A DNA stretch of 5,920 nucleotides from Actinomycetota bacterium (GTDB lineage Bacteria > Actinomycetota > Thermoleophilia > Miltoncostaeales > Miltoncostaeaceae): the NCBI GenBank assembly GCA_005800465.1, contig SYFI01000056.1, positions 1-5,920 on the forward strand. Direction: 5' to 3'. Below, piece by piece: positions 1-5,920 of the stretch. The notes beneath the pieces are model-generated. The model ran no database searches. It was not told the DNA's origin and worked only from the letters and a program-made list of their open reading frames with translations. Position 1 is the first letter of the stretch. Each line of letters opens with the position of its first letter. Position numbers and translations under genes: made by a program.

Positions 1-1
1 G

Positions 2-34
2 CACTTCGGCAAGCTCGTCCTGGAGTGCGCATGA
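2..34 (+). CDS. C-terminal end of an upstream gene, possibly a quinone oxidoreductase-like zinc-type dehydrogenase (partial)
   Basis: Frame 2 reads HFGKLVLECA followed by TGA at 32-34. Only ten residues are visible. An ending of the form 'HFGK(L/I)VL' is typical of NADPH:quinone oxidoreductases and related medium-chain dehydrogenases, where it forms the last strand of the protein; that is the sole basis for the name. The stop overlaps the ATG of the next gene as ATGA (31-34), and the downstream gene's Shine-Dalgarno-like bases (tggag, 21-25) lie inside this reading frame. This is the usual arrangement of genes in one operon. The reading frame is well supported by the overlap; the function is tentative. 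Confidence 0.5.
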   Translation, partial: HFGKLVLECA

Positions 35-456
35 GCACCGACGACCACGCTGCACAGATCGACGCGCGGCAGGCGCAACTACGCAACTGGTGCGCCATTC
101 TCGCGGGCATCGGAGCCGTGCTCAGCTTCCTCGCCGTCTTCCGTGCCTTCGACGCCGTCTCATTCGGTGGCATCTTTGACACCTTCGCGCCACGGGCCGG
201 AACCCTCAACGGGGCCATCGCCCTTCTCTCGGCCCTCATGACGATCGGCGGGGCAATCGTTGTGCGCCGCTCCCCCGCCTTGGGGAGTGCGCTGCTCTAC
301 TTGGGTGGCTGCGCTGGCTTCCTCGCCTGCGGGGGTATATGGTTCGGTCCCGGCGTCATCACCCTGATTGCCGCCAACATGGCGCTGTGGGCGATTTCTG
401 ACCCGTTCACGCACCCGCGTGAGGGATCGGCCGGTGGCAAGGCCGCCCGCAGCTGA
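31..456 (+). CDS. Small integral membrane protein of unknown function (four predicted helices)
   Basis: This is a 141-residue protein with a short charged N-terminus (about residues 1-19) and four hydrophobic stretches at roughly 20-40, 59-78, 84-103 and 106-122, followed by a polar, Gly/Ala-rich tail. The last three helices are closely packed with short turns; an Arg-Arg pair at 79-80 follows helix 2 and suggests a cytoplasmic loop there. Glycine and alanine are frequent in the helices, as in many small actinobacterial membrane proteins. No catalytic or binding motif and no family is recognised with confidence. The ATG at 31 is chosen over the GTG at 25 because it forms an ATGA overlap with the upstream stop and has tggag five bases before it. 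Its own stop overlaps the next gene's start as TGATG (454-458). The position suggests co-expression with the M42 peptidase, but no functional link can be shown. Confidence 0.8.
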   Translation: MSTDDHAAQIDARQAQLRNWCAILAGIGAVLSFLAVFRAFDAVSFGGIFDTFAPRAGTLNGAIALLSALMTIGGAIVVRRSPALGSALLYLGGCAGFLACGGIWFGPGVITLIAANMALWAISDPFTHPREGSAGGKAARS

Positions 457-1496
457 TGGACGTGGTGCTGCTGCGTGCCCTTGCGGACGCCTCGGGCCCT
501 TCGGGGCACGAGGACCGGGTGCGGGCCATCGTTTTGCAGCAGTTGGCCGGCCTCACCAACCGCGTGGACACCGACCCCATGGGGTGCATCGACGGCGTGC
601 GCACTTCGCCCGATGCATCCGCGGGCCGACTCATGCTGGCCGCCCACATGGATGAGATCGGCCTCATGATCACGCATGTTGACGATCGCGGCTTCGCGAA
701 GTTCATCCCACTCGGTGGATGGGATGCCAAGACCCTCGTGGATCAGCGGGTGCTGGTGCAGGGCCGGGAGGATCTGGTTGGCATCGTGGGCACCACTCCT
801 GTGCACCTCATGGACGAGGCCGCCCGCACACGTGCTCCCAAGATCGAGGACCTGGCCATCGACCTCTGCATGGATGGCGAGCGCGCCCAATCGCTCGTGC
901 GCCCGGGCGACGTTGCCACGCGCATCCGCGAGCTCGCAGAGGTGGGAGACCTGGTCACCGGGAAGGCGCTCGACAATCGTGTGGGCGTGTACGTGATGAT
1001 CGAGGGGCTCCGCGCGGCAGGGCAATCCCGTATGGAGGTGCACGCAACGGCAACGTCGCAGGAAGAGGTTGGCCTGCGTGGCGCGCGCATCGCAGCCCAC
1101 CGCATCGCCCCGCACATTGCGGTGGCCATTGACACCTGCCCGGCAGACGACGGCCCCGGCGCGCCAAAGGACGGGCCAACAACCCGCCTCAGCAGGGGCG
1201 CGGCGATCCGTGTGATGGATGCAAGCGCCATCGGGCATGCGGGTCTGGTCGATCTGCTGGTGGATCTGGCTACCGAACGGGGCATTCCATATCAGTTGCA
1301 TGTCTCGGGACGCGGTGGCACCGATACCCAGAGCATTCAACTGTCGGGACAGGGCGCCATCGCCGGCTGCATCTCCATCCCCACCCGCTACGTGCACACC
1401 GCCGTTGAGGCCTGTCACCCCGATGACATCGATGCCGCCGTCGCGCTCACCGCAGCGCTCATTGAGGAGGCACACCGCCTCCTCCCCGGCACTTAG
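456..1496 (+). CDS. M42-family metallopeptidase (glutamyl aminopeptidase / FrvX-like)
   Basis: This is a complete 346-residue cytoplasmic dinuclear-metal aminopeptidase of the family that includes FrvX, YpdE and archaeal TET peptidases. These self-assemble into large hollow particles and remove N-terminal residues from short peptides. The family motifs appear in order: SGPSGHE near residues 13-19; AHMDEIGLMI at 63-72 with metal ligand His64 and catalytic-site Asp66; DNRVGVYVMIE at 173-183 with bridging Asp173; SQEEVGLRGA at 201-210 with general-base Glu203 and ligand Glu204; IDTCPADD with ligand Asp226; GRGGTDTQSIQ at 285-295; and RYVHTAVE with ligand His314. All expected active-site residues are present, so the enzyme should be active. 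Its length matches the family norm of about 330-360. The ATG at 456 shares a base with the previous stop (TGATG) and has no clear Shine-Dalgarno sequence, so translation probably depends on coupling. The substrate specificity cannot be read from sequence. The stop overlaps the convergent rhomboid gene. Confidence 0.95.
   Translation: MDVVLLRALADASGPSGHEDRVRAIVLQQLAGLTNRVDTDPMGCIDGVRTSPDASAGRLMLAAHMDEIGLMITHVDDRGFAKFIPLGGWDAKTLVDQRVLVQGREDLVGIVGTTPVHLMDEAARTRAPKIEDLAIDLCMDGERAQSLVRPGDVATRIRELAEVGDLVTGKALDNRVGVYVMIEGLRAAGQSRMEVHATATSQEEVGLRGARIAAHRIAPHIAVAIDTCPADDGPGAPKDGPTTRLSRGAAIRVMDASAIGHAGLVDLLVDLATERGIPYQLHVSGRGGTDTQSIQLSGQGAIAGCISIPTRYVHTAVEACHPDDIDAAVALTAALIEEAHRLLPGT
1464..1484. repeat. 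Perfect 8-bp inverted repeat (hairpin) at the end of the M42 gene, possible bidirectional terminator
   Basis: GAGGAGGC (1464-1471) and GCCTCCTC (1477-1484) are exact reverse complements separated by a five-base loop, acacc. The stem has six G-C and two A-T pairs and would fold in RNA from either strand. It ends nine bases before the overlapping stops of two convergent genes, which leave no intergenic room for a terminator. No T-tract follows on either strand, so it is not a canonical intrinsic terminator; an RNA 3'-end stabiliser or pause site is equally possible. The bases also encode ordinary residues (EEAHRLL) of the M42 protein. The structure is seen directly; its role is inferred. Confidence 0.5.
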
Positions 1497-2362
1497 GCCC
1501 AGAACACCGCAAGGGCGAAGCCCGCTGCCACAATCACGGCCATACCCCCGATGATTACGGGAGCCATCCGGCCGTAGGCCATGTGCCCGCGGCCAAACCC
1601 CGACAGCACGAGCGCCGCGAGCAGCCCGCCGGCGATTCCACCAAGGTGCCCCCCGATCGAGATGCCCGGGATCACGAAGGTGAGCGCGAGGTTGAGGAGC
1701 AGGAAGATCCCGAGGCCCGACCCCAGTAACGCAATGCCCTGCTGCCGCTCCAGCACCAGGAGGGCAGCCATAAGACCGTAGATCCCGCCGGAGGCCCCCA
1801 CGGTGAGGGCCATTGGGTCAAGCAGTAGGGCTCCTGCGCTTCCCCACGCAATGCTGGTGAGGAAGATCAGGCCCATTCGCGTGGTACCGGCGTACCGCTC
1901 AAGTGCGCCGCCCAGCCACCACAGCACGATCATGTTGAACAGCAGGTGGATGATTCCCGCGTGGACAAATGCCGCGGTAATGATGCGGTACCACTGCCCG
2001 TCGGCAACAAATGGCCCGAACAGACCGAGATCCACGGCGAGGCGCGAGTTGCCGCCCCCGTTGATCCCGAGCCCCTGCGCCAACTCCACGATGGTCACCA
2101 GCACGCAAATGACGATGATTGCCACCGTCAGCGGCGCTCCGCCGGCAGCAGGCAGCAGGTTCAGCCTGCGGGATGATGCCTTGGGGGTCAACGGTGCCGA
2201 GCCTCCGGCACAGTCGGGGCAGCGGATACCCACGGCTGCGGTGCGCATGCAATCGGTGCATACCGGACGCCCGCAGGATGAGCACGAGAGAAGCGTCTCG
2301 GCCCCGGAATGCCGGTGGCAATGCATGGGCTCGGGGCCATCGGGTCGGGGCTGCTCGGTCAC
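1493..2362 (-). CDS. Rhomboid-family intramembrane serine protease with N-terminal zinc-finger-like segment
   Basis: This is a 289-residue membrane protease that cleaves transmembrane segments of substrate proteins inside the lipid bilayer. The soluble N-terminus has Cys/His pairs at C15/H18, C27/C30, C35/C38 and C48/C51, a B-box-like arrangement common in actinobacterial rhomboids and likely to bind zinc. About seven hydrophobic helices follow: near 77-98, 126-149, 161-181, 189-206, 212-232, 236-256 and 266-288. The rhomboid core is clear: HLLFN at 139-143 in helix 2, GASG at 189-192 with nucleophile Ser191 at the start of helix 4, and GGHLGG with catalytic His239 in helix 6. The seventh helix gives a 6+1 layout. 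An in-frame TGA lies nine bases upstream of the GTG at 2362, so the start is either this GTG or the ATG at residue 13; neither has a strong Shine-Dalgarno sequence, and both keep the zinc-finger segment. The substrates are unknown. The gene is divergent from gltB and convergent with the M42 gene. Confidence 0.94.
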   Translation of the reverse strand: MTEQPRPDGPEPMHCHRHSGAETLLSCSSCGRPVCTDCMRTAAVGIRCPDCAGGSAPLTPKASSRRLNLLPAAGGAPLTVAIIVICVLVTIVELAQGLGINGGGNSRLAVDLGLFGPFVADGQWYRIITAAFVHAGIIHLLFNMIVLWWLGGALERYAGTTRMGLIFLTSIAWGSAGALLLDPMALTVGASGGIYGLMAALLVLERQQGIALLGSGLGIFLLLNLALTFVIPGISIGGHLGGIAGGLLAALVLSGFGRGHMAYGRMAPVIIGGMAVIVAAGFALAVFWA

Positions 2363-2403
2363 GTACGGTCATGGTACCCGGGAGTCCCATTGGAAGGCGA
2401 GAT

Positions 2404-2433
2404 TTACCGTCATTCTGCGACTTGGTCCGGTAA
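2404..2433. promoter_or_regulatory. Inverted repeat upstream of the gltB promoter (candidate operator)
   Basis: TTACCG at 2404-2409 and CGGTAA at 2428-2433 are exact reverse complements with an 18-base gap, giving arms 24 bp apart, a little over two helical turns. The right arm ends four bases before the TTGACA element at 2438. That is a reasonable place for a dimeric regulator acting on gltB or on both divergent genes. Six-base arms can occur by chance and no regulator is identified, so confidence is low. Confidence 0.25.
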
Positions 2434-2437
2434 CCCG

Positions 2438-2466
2438 TTGACACCGTGCCCCCGGCCGTATTCACT
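2438..2466 (+). promoter_or_regulatory. Candidate sigma-70-type promoter for gltB
   Basis: TTGACA at 2438-2443 matches the -35 consensus exactly. With a 17-bp spacer the -10 hexamer would be TTCACT (2461-2466), matching three of six positions including the first T, the fourth A and the final T. With a 15-bp spacer, TATTCA (2459-2464) is an alternative. Transcription would start near 2473, leaving a leader of about 58 bases before the gltB start. The strong -35 and its position between divergent genes support the call; the weak -10 limits confidence. Confidence 0.45.
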
Positions 2467-2520
2467 ACATCTCCGGCTCGTCCTCGCGCGGTCTGCGTTG
2501 GCGCGCATCCGCAACCCACT

Positions 2521-2525
2521 GAGGG
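2521..2525 (+). promoter_or_regulatory. Ribosome binding site that decides the gltB TTG start
   Basis: GAGGG ends five bases before the TTG at 2531, a standard distance for a Shine-Dalgarno core. The frame stays open upstream to before 2440, but the only nearby start-type codons there are TTGs at 2498 and 2438. The first has no comparable ribosome binding sequence and the second lies within the -35 element. There is no ATG or GTG upstream in this stretch, so the TTG at 2531 is the best start. Confidence 0.65.
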
Positions 2526-2530
2526 TTCAT

Positions 2531-5500
2531 TTGACGACAACGCCTGTGCCATTCGCGACGACTCCCCCGCCTGGGCTCCCCGAGCTCCTGGAGCACGACG
2601 CCTGCGCCCTTGCGGCGTTCGCGACTCGCGACGGCCAGCCGTCACATGAGATTGTTGCGCGTGCCGTAATTGCGCTCGACATGATGGTTCACCGGGCCGG
2701 CAGCGTTGATGGCGAAGGTGATGGATCGGGCATCCAGGTCGACATCCCCCGGCCGCTCTGGGCGGGCCGCCTCTCGGCAAAGGGCCTCGACCCCGCAGTG
2801 GCCGCCGACCCTCGGTTTGTCATCGCGCACGTGTTCTTCGAGGGCTCCGAGGTGGCCGACCGCGAGATCCCAAGCCTTCTCGAGATCGTCGGCCTGCACG
2901 GCTTCGAGGTGTTGCTCTCGGGCGAGGGCGACATCGACCGCTCCGCACTGGGGCCGCGTGCCGCCGAGACGCCACCGGTCTTCTGGCAGTTGGCCCTGCT
3001 CGCCCGCGACGCCGAAACCGCATCGCGCGACTGCTACCAGGCAATGGTGGCAGTGGAGCAGGACCTCACCTGCCATGTGGCATCGTTCTCGGCCAATGAC
3101 TGCGTGTACAAGGTGCTGGGCCAGCCGCTGGTGCTTCCGCGGTTCTACCCCGAGCTGTCCGATCCGTCCTTCGGCTCATCACGGGTCATCGCGCACAACC
3201 GGTACTCCACCAACACCTATCCCACGTTCAGCCGGGTGCAGCCATTTGCCATCCTCGGCCACAACGGCGAGATCAACACCATCGCGCAGCTGCGGGAGCA
3301 GTGTCGCCAGCTCGGCCTTCCGGTTACCCGGGACGGATCCGACTCGCAGGACCTCAACCGCCTGCTCGAGGGCCTCATCTTCGAGAAGGGCCTGTCCCTC
3401 CTCGAGGCGGTCGAGTTCGCGTTCCCGCCCATCCTCGGCGAGGTTCACCGGCTGCCAAACGATCTGCAGGACCTCTACGTGCACTACCGCGAGGCCTGGG
3501 GGCCGTACGCACAGGGGCCCGTGGCCCTCGCCACCCGTGCGGCCGATGAAATGGTGTTCTCGGTCGATGCGCTGGGGCTTCGCCCGCTGTGGTGGGTTGA
3601 AACGGCCGACATGTACGTGGCGTCATCAGAGCCAGGCATCGTGCCTGTGCATGAGCTCACTACCGATCCCCGCCCCCTCGCCCCCGGCGAGAAGGTGGCG
3701 CTTGTGGGTGGGCTCGATGGTGTCCCTCTTGTGCTCTCGTACCCCGAGGTGCAGCGCGAGGTCCACGCCCGGGCGAGCGCCCGTGGCGGCCTGCCCCACG
3801 CTGAGGCCCGCGCCCGCCTGGCCGGCGGTCTCGAACCCGTCACCCAGCCATGGACTGGCGACGACGACGTGGTGCACGAGACCCCGCTCGAACTGCTGCT
3901 GGCATCCGCCGGTTGGATCGAGGGCGACAAGCAGCAGATTCAGTTCCACGCCGATCGCGGCGCGGAGCCCATCGGGTCGCTCGGATGGGACGGCCCGCTC
4001 GGCCCGCTCTCACCCGTCCCCGTGCCGCTGTCGGACTACCTGCAGGAAACCGTCGCGGTGGTGACTAACCCGGCCATCGATCGCGAGCGCGAAGTGGAGC
4101 ACTTCTCCACCCGCGTGGTCCTCGGCCGCCGTCCGCCCATCGAGGGTGTTGAGCCTGACGCGCCCGAGCGCTGCGAATTGCGCGTGCCCATCATTCTGGG
4201 TGCCATGCGCCCGGGTGTCGAGGTGAGCCTGCCCGAGCTGCGTCGCGTCGCGGCCGGACAGGGCGTGGCAGTGATGGAGGACGTCCACGCTGCATGGGCG
4301 GAGCGCTATGTGCGACTCCCCCTCTACTTCCCGTGCGATCACACCATGGCCGAGCACGTACAGCGCCTGCGCGAGGCCGCGGTCGACGCCGTGCAGGCAG
4401 GGGCCGAGATCCTGGTGCTCGAGGATCGCCTGGCCACACCTGCGCACCGCGTGTGCGATCCGCACGTGGCAGTCGCCGTGGTCGACAAGGCCCTGCGCGA
4501 AACGCCGGGTGCCGATGGCGCCGCACTGCGTCGCCGGGTGAGCATCGTTCTGAAGGCCGCCGGCATTCGCAACGTGCACGACGTGGTGGTGGCCGTGGGA
4601 TTCGGTGCCGACGCCCTGTGCCCCTACGCCATGGTCGAGCAAGCCGTCAACGGTTCACCCGAGCCCGAGGCTGCGGCCGGGCGCCTTTTGGATGGTCTTC
4701 AGAAAGGCATCGAGAAGGTGCTCTCGACTCTGGGTATCCATGAGATCCGCGGCTACGGCCGTCTGGTGTCTGCGATTGGCGTGGCCCCAGAGGTGCTCGA
4801 TGCCCTCGGCATCCCGGGCTTCTGCGCGTCAGAGGGTCGCGGCCTCGACTTCACCCGCCTCGAGATCCTGGCCGAGCAGGGCCGACTGATCCGTGCTGGT
4901 GAGGAGAGTCCGGGCAAGATCAAGCTTCCCCGCATGTACCCCAAGGTGTGGAAAGCGCTCGCGCGCGTGGGTACCTCCGAGCGCGGGTACGACGAGTTCG
5001 CCGAGACCTGCCAGCGCCTTGAAGACGATCAGCCAGTTGCCATCCGCCATGCCGTCGGTATGCAGCTGGTCCCCGAGGCCGACCGTATCCCGGCCGACCG
5101 CGTGTCGAGCCGCGTGGCGGAGCACGAACTGCCGTTCCTCATCTCGTCCATGAGCTTCGGCAGTCAGGGCGAGACGCCTTTCCGTGCCTATGCCGAAGCC
5201 GCGTTCCGTGCAGACATGCTGTCAATGAATGGCGAGGGCGGCGAGATTCACGACATGTACGGCAAGTACCCGAAGCACCGCGGCGTGCAGATCGCCTCCG
5301 GTCGCTTCGGCGTGTCGTCGCTTCTCCTGAACTCGTCAGAGTGGATCGAGATCAAGATCGGACAGGGCGCGAAGCCTGGCGAGGGCGGTCACCTTCCCGG
5401 ATCCAAGGTCACCGAGGCCATCGCCCACGCGCGAAACGCCACTGTCGGATCCGACCTTATCAGCCCCTCCAACAACCACGACCTGTACTCAATTGAGGAC

Positions 5501-5920
5501 CTCGCTCAGCTCATCGACGAGATGAAAACCGCGAACCCATACGCCAAGGTCATCGTCAAGGTGCCGGTGGTCCCCGGGATCGGCACCATCGCCGTGGGCA
5601 TCGCGAAGGCGGGGGGCGACGTTCTCACGCTGTCCGGATTCGATGGCGGCACCGGTGCTGCGCGCGTGCACGCGCTGCGTCGTACCGGCCTCCCCTGCGA
5701 GATCGGCACCGTGCTTGCGCACCATGCCCTGGTTGAGGCGGGCATCCGTGACCGCGTCGAGATCTGGGCCGACGGCGGCCTGCGTACCGCTGCCGACGCC
5801 ATCAAGCTCATCTGCATGGGGGCCAACCGCATCGGATTCGGCACCGCACCGATGGTTGCCATCGGCTGCACGATCTGCCGCGGTTGTCAGCTGGACACCT
5901 GCCACGTGGGAATCGCTACC
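2531..5920 (+). CDS. gltB: Glutamate synthase (GOGAT) large subunit, divergent type; 3' end beyond the window
   Basis: This is an uninterrupted frame of 1130 codons, open at the right edge. Family members are usually about 1500 residues, so the C-terminal beta-helix domain is missing from view. The enzyme releases ammonia from glutamine and channels it to an FMN site, where it converts 2-oxoglutarate to glutamate. Domains in order: class II amidotransferase, about 25-430, with Cys25 expected to become the N-terminal nucleophile after removal of a 24-residue leader, RYSTNT at 224-229, GHNGEINT at 243-250 and GSD at 269-271; central domain, about 490-770, with VTNPAID at 511-517 and GFGADA at 690-695; FMN domain, with PFLISSMSFGS ending at Ser878, QGAKPGEGG at 945-953, VKVP around Lys1010 and SGFDGGTG at 1035-1042; and the cluster motif C1113-x5-C1119-x4-C1124. 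CALAAF replaces the usual CGVGF after the nucleophile, and SPSNNHD (978-984) replaces SPPPHHD. Electron donor, ferredoxin or NADPH via GltD, cannot be decided without downstream genes. Confidence 0.95.
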   Translation, partial: MTTTPVPFATTPPPGLPELLEHDACALAAFATRDGQPSHEIVARAVIALDMMVHRAGSVDGEGDGSGIQVDIPRPLWAGRLSAKGLDPAVAADPRFVIAHVFFEGSEVADREIPSLLEIVGLHGFEVLLSGEGDIDRSALGPRAAETPPVFWQLALLARDAETASRDCYQAMVAVEQDLTCHVASFSANDCVYKVLGQPLVLPRFYPELSDPSFGSSRVIAHNRYSTNTYPTFSRVQPFAILGHNGEINTIAQLREQCRQLGLPVTRDGSDSQDLNRLLEGLIFEKGLSLLEAVEFAFPPILGEVHRLPNDLQDLYVHYREAWGPYAQGPVALATRAADEMVFSVDALGLRPLWWVETADMYVASSEPGIVPVHELTTDPRPLAPGEKVALVGGLDGVPLVLSYPEVQREVHARASARGGLPHAEARARLAGGLEPVTQPWTGDDDVVHETPLELLLASAGWIEGDKQQIQFHADRGAEPIGSLGWDGPLGPLSPVPVPLSDYLQETVAVVTNPAIDREREVEHFSTRVVLGRRPPIEGVEPDAPERCELRVPIILGAMRPGVEVSLPELRRVAAGQGVAVMEDVHAAWAERYVRLPLYFPCDHTMAEHVQRLREAAVDAVQAGAEILVLEDRLATPAHRVCDPHVAVAVVDKALRETPGADGAALRRRVSIVLKAAGIRNVHDVVVAVGFGADALCPYAMVEQAVNGSPEPEAAAGRLLDGLQKGIEKVLSTLGIHEIRGYGRLVSAIGVAPEVLDALGIPGFCASEGRGLDFTRLEILAEQGRLIRAGEESPGKIKLPRMYPKVWKALARVGTSERGYDEFAETCQRLEDDQPVAIRHAVGMQLVPEADRIPADRVSSRVAEHELPFLISSMSFGSQGETPFRAYAEAAFRADMLSMNGEGGEIHDMYGKYPKHRGVQIASGRFGVSSLLLNSSEWIEIKIGQGAKPGEGGHLPGSKVTEAIAHARNATVGSDLISPSNNHDLYSIEDLAQLIDEMKTANPYAKVIVKVPVVPGIGTIAVGIAKAGGDVLTLSGFDGGTGAARVHALRRTGLPCEIGTVLAHHALVEAGIRDRVEIWADGGLRTAADAIKLICMGANRIGFGTAPMVAIGCTICRGCQLDTCHVGIAT

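Larger units (their letters stand above)
2363..2530. other. Divergent intergenic region between the rhomboid gene and gltB
   Basis: This 168-bp stretch is the only sizeable noncoding region in the window and must hold the control signals for both flanking genes. On the plus strand it contains a perfect TTGACA at 2438-2443 and a Shine-Dalgarno sequence at 2521-2525. A 6-bp inverted repeat, TTACCG/CGGTAA, lies at 2404-2433. On the minus strand I see no convincing -35/-10 pair for the rhomboid gene; a TAAAT-like element overlapping the left arm of the repeat is the best that can be offered. No riboswitch, tRNA or attenuator is apparent. Confidence 0.7.

Noticed and set aside
297..1475. A 392-codon open frame on the minus strand opposite the M42 gene
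   Set aside because: The M42 frame carries all family motifs and active-site residues. The antisense translation has no recognisable motif and is the long open shadow expected in GC-rich DNA.
2430..2445. A GlnR-like half site (GTAAC, six bases, then ACACC) upstream of gltB
   Set aside because: The first half fits the actinobacterial GlnR pattern, but the second half matches poorly and no second box follows. It is too weak to list as a feature.
1899..2780. A 293-codon minus-strand open frame overlapping the rhomboid gene and the start of gltB
   Set aside because: It is Arg/Pro/Gly-rich, out of frame with the convincing rhomboid protein, and runs through the divergent promoter region into gltB. 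It is a frame shadow.
2706..4064. A 452-codon plus-strand open frame inside gltB
   Set aside because: The translation is a low-complexity run of Arg, Ser, Pro and Ala. The overlapping gltB frame has clear conserved motifs throughout.
4010..4642. A 210-codon minus-strand open frame rich in His and Gly
   Set aside because: It lies wholly opposite the central domain of GltB, which aligns well by motif. The composition is that of an antisense shadow.
1..5920. Mobile elements, CRISPR arrays, tRNA or rRNA genes, defence or biosynthetic clusters
   Set aside because: I saw no repeat arrays, transposase or integrase motifs, cloverleaf-like sequences or cargo genes; all coding space is taken by ordinary chromosomal genes.

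Overview
The window is GC-rich bacterial DNA (roughly 65% G+C by eye), almost entirely protein-coding, with high third-position G+C and GTG/TTG starts. The rhomboid protease with an N-terminal Cys/His zinc-binding segment and the unusual glutamate synthase large subunit both look like proteins of high-GC Actinobacteriota. A deep branch such as Thermoleophilia is possible, but no taxonomic marker is present, so the placement is an inference.

Layout. (1) Positions 1-1496, plus strand: a tightly packed run of three genes. These are the last ten codons of a gene whose ending resembles zinc-type quinone oxidoreductases, a four-helix membrane protein of unknown function, and a complete M42-family metallopeptidase. 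The genes are joined by ATGA and TGATG stop/start overlaps, so they are probably co-transcribed and translationally coupled. (2) Positions 1493-2362, minus strand: a rhomboid intramembrane serine protease with an N-terminal zinc-finger-like segment. It converges on the M42 gene and the two stop codons overlap, with a perfect 8-bp hairpin just inside the end of the M42 gene. (3) Positions 2363-2530: a 168-bp divergent intergenic region with a perfect TTGACA -35 element, a 6-bp inverted repeat and a good Shine-Dalgarno sequence before a TTG start. (4) Positions 2531-5920, plus strand: glutamate synthase large subunit (GltB), open for 1130 codons and cut by the window edge inside or just after its iron-sulfur cysteine motif.

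The genes do not form one pathway. GltB is central nitrogen assimilation (glutamine plus 2-oxoglutarate to two glutamates). The M42 peptidase probably trims peptides in the cytoplasm, and the rhomboid cleaves membrane proteins. Nothing here looks like a mobile element, defence island or CRISPR locus. The points most worth a second look are the divergent sequence signatures of the glutamate synthase, including a fourth cysteine in its cluster motif, and the hairpin at the overlapping convergent stops. I found no convincing previously undescribed system.
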